This document shows positions 5,754-6,534 of a stretch of DNA of 6,534 nt, piece after piece (position 1 is the first letter of the stretch; each line of letters starts with the position of its first letter). The position numbers and the translations under genes were made by a program. This DNA is from Pyrinomonadaceae bacterium (lineage in GTDB: Bacteria > Acidobacteriota > Blastocatellia > Pyrinomonadales > Pyrinomonadaceae). The stretch lies in the NCBI GenBank assembly GCA_018060305.1, contig JAGOWF010000158.1, forward strand, positions 1-6,534, written 5' to 3'. The notes beneath the pieces are model-generated. The model saw only the letters and a list, made by a program, of their open reading frames with translations. It was not told the DNA's origin and did no database searches.

Positions 5754-6534
5754 GTGTTAAGAACTCTTCGGGCAATTGGATCGATCCTGGTGACCTTATT
5801 GGTGGCGGTCTTCGGCCTGTTTGCGCAAGCCGCCCAAACGACCCCCGTGCTGAACCACACGAAATACCTTGATCCTGTCGGCGGCCTAACCGTTGATCGA
5901 GCGGTCGATATTGCACTTGAGAGGAATACGGAGCTGACCGCCATGAGAAAGGAGGCCGAGGCCGGAGAAGCCCTCCTCCGTCAAGCCGGATTTCGGCCGA
6001 ATCCAAGCCTTGAACTGCGCGGAACGAGACAGTTAGGCGGCGGCGACAACAGTCTTATGATCGAGGGCGGACTTCCGCTCGAGCTCGGCGGACGCCGCAA
6101 AGCCAGGATACGTGTCGCAGCTCAGGAGCTTGAGATCCGACGACAGGCCGCCGCCGCACGTGAGTTGCAATTGGCGGCGGAGGTGCGGAACAAATTCGGC
6201 GAGGCTCTTGCGGCTATTCTAAAGTTAAAGTTTACGGAAGAATTACTCGCGCTTGCCGCAAACAACCTCGATCTGGTTTCCGCTCAGGTTGCCGAAGGAC
6301 GGCGTGCTCCGCTAGACGAAGGCATGGAAACCGTCGAACTGAATCGGATTCGCACAATGCGTGAGACGGCAGATTCTGCGGCAGAGATCAGTTTGCTTGA
6401 ACTGCGTAACCTGTTGGGAATGACGCCCGAAGAACCGTTGGCTCTTCGCGGCGATCTGGAGGGCCTCATCGAGCCGATCCCATCAAATGTCGGGGCGGCC
6501 GAGCGGGCACTTCAAACCCGGCCGGACCTCGCCG
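5754..6534 (+). CDS. TolC/CzcC-like outer-membrane efflux channel, N-terminal 260 residues (runs off window)
   Basis: The frame is open from GTG 5754 to the end of the window. It begins with a Sec signal peptide (VLRTLR, core at about 8-23, likely cleavage near AQA, residues 24-26). The mature part opens with the usual TolC-family helix (LTVDRAVDIALERNTEL, 45-61). Then come GFRPNPSLEL (79-88), a first strand ending in GGLPLELGGRRKAR (105-118), a long alpha-helical barrel segment (about 118-220) with EGRRAPLDEGMETVELNR (181-198), LLGMTPEEPLALRGDL (220-235), and the start of the second repeat (ALQTRPDLA, 252-260). The ELGGRR and RPNP signatures are those of CzcC/CusC-type partners of metal RND pumps. 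It should form the outer-membrane exit duct. The start lies six bases after the previous stop, in the same frame and without a clear ribosome site, so translation probably depends on coupling. The missing C-terminal half lies downstream. Confidence 0.9.
   Translation, partial: MLRTLRAIGSILVTLLVAVFGLFAQAAQTTPVLNHTKYLDPVGGLTVDRAVDIALERNTELTAMRKEAEAGEALLRQAGFRPNPSLELRGTRQLGGGDNSLMIEGGLPLELGGRRKARIRVAAQELEIRRQAAAARELQLAAEVRNKFGEALAAILKLKFTEELLALAANNLDLVSAQVAEGRRAPLDEGMETVELNRIRTMRETADSAAEISLLELRNLLGMTPEEPLALRGDLEGLIEPIPSNVGAAERALQTRPDLA

Overview
The window reads as a gene-dense, moderately GC-rich piece of a Gram-negative (diderm) chromosome. Every supported gene is on the + strand. Periplasmic, outer-membrane and lipoprotein products show that the cell has two membranes. 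The combination of a Do-type protease, a FixH/YtkA-like lipoprotein, a CusA-type pump and a DUF2231 membrane protein, plus the general style of the proteins, suggests Acidobacteriota (Blastocatellia-like). That placement is inferred from family resemblance and is not proven by any marker in the window.

Layout. Bases 1-397 hold the C-terminal end of a DegP/HtrA-like protease (end of PDZ1, charged linker, PDZ2), closed by a clear rho-independent terminator at 421-461. Bases 489-980 encode an unrecognised four-helix membrane protein with a CxxC motif. A likely promoter (perfect TTGACA at 1013) then opens a metal-efflux operon that runs to the end of the window and beyond. Its members are: a secreted Cys/His-rich small protein (1056-1442); a lipoprotein with a FixH/YtkA-like domain and methionines at every third residue (1555-1974); a full-length 1043-residue heavy-metal RND pump (1988-5119); a DUF2231 four-helix protein translationally coupled to the pump (5109-5747); and the first 260 residues of a TolC/CzcC-like outer-membrane channel (5754 to the window end).

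How the genes work together. The pump keeps the three periplasmic methionines that bind Cu(I)/Ag(I) in E. coli CusA (here M565, M615, M664), so monovalent copper or silver is the best substrate guess, not Zn/Co/Cd. The TolC-like protein would be the outer-membrane exit. No CusB-type periplasmic adaptor lies in the window, and it is expected just downstream. The Met-rich lipoprotein, the Cys/His-rich secreted protein and the His-rich DUF2231 protein look like accessory metal-handling parts that the classical CusCFBA system of E. coli lacks. They are the most interesting part of the region.

Regulation. A GACA-AA-TGTC dyad resembling a CopY-type cop box overlaps the -35 of the operon promoter, and a related GACnnnTGTCC sequence recurs in the second intergenic gap. 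No regulator gene is present in the window.
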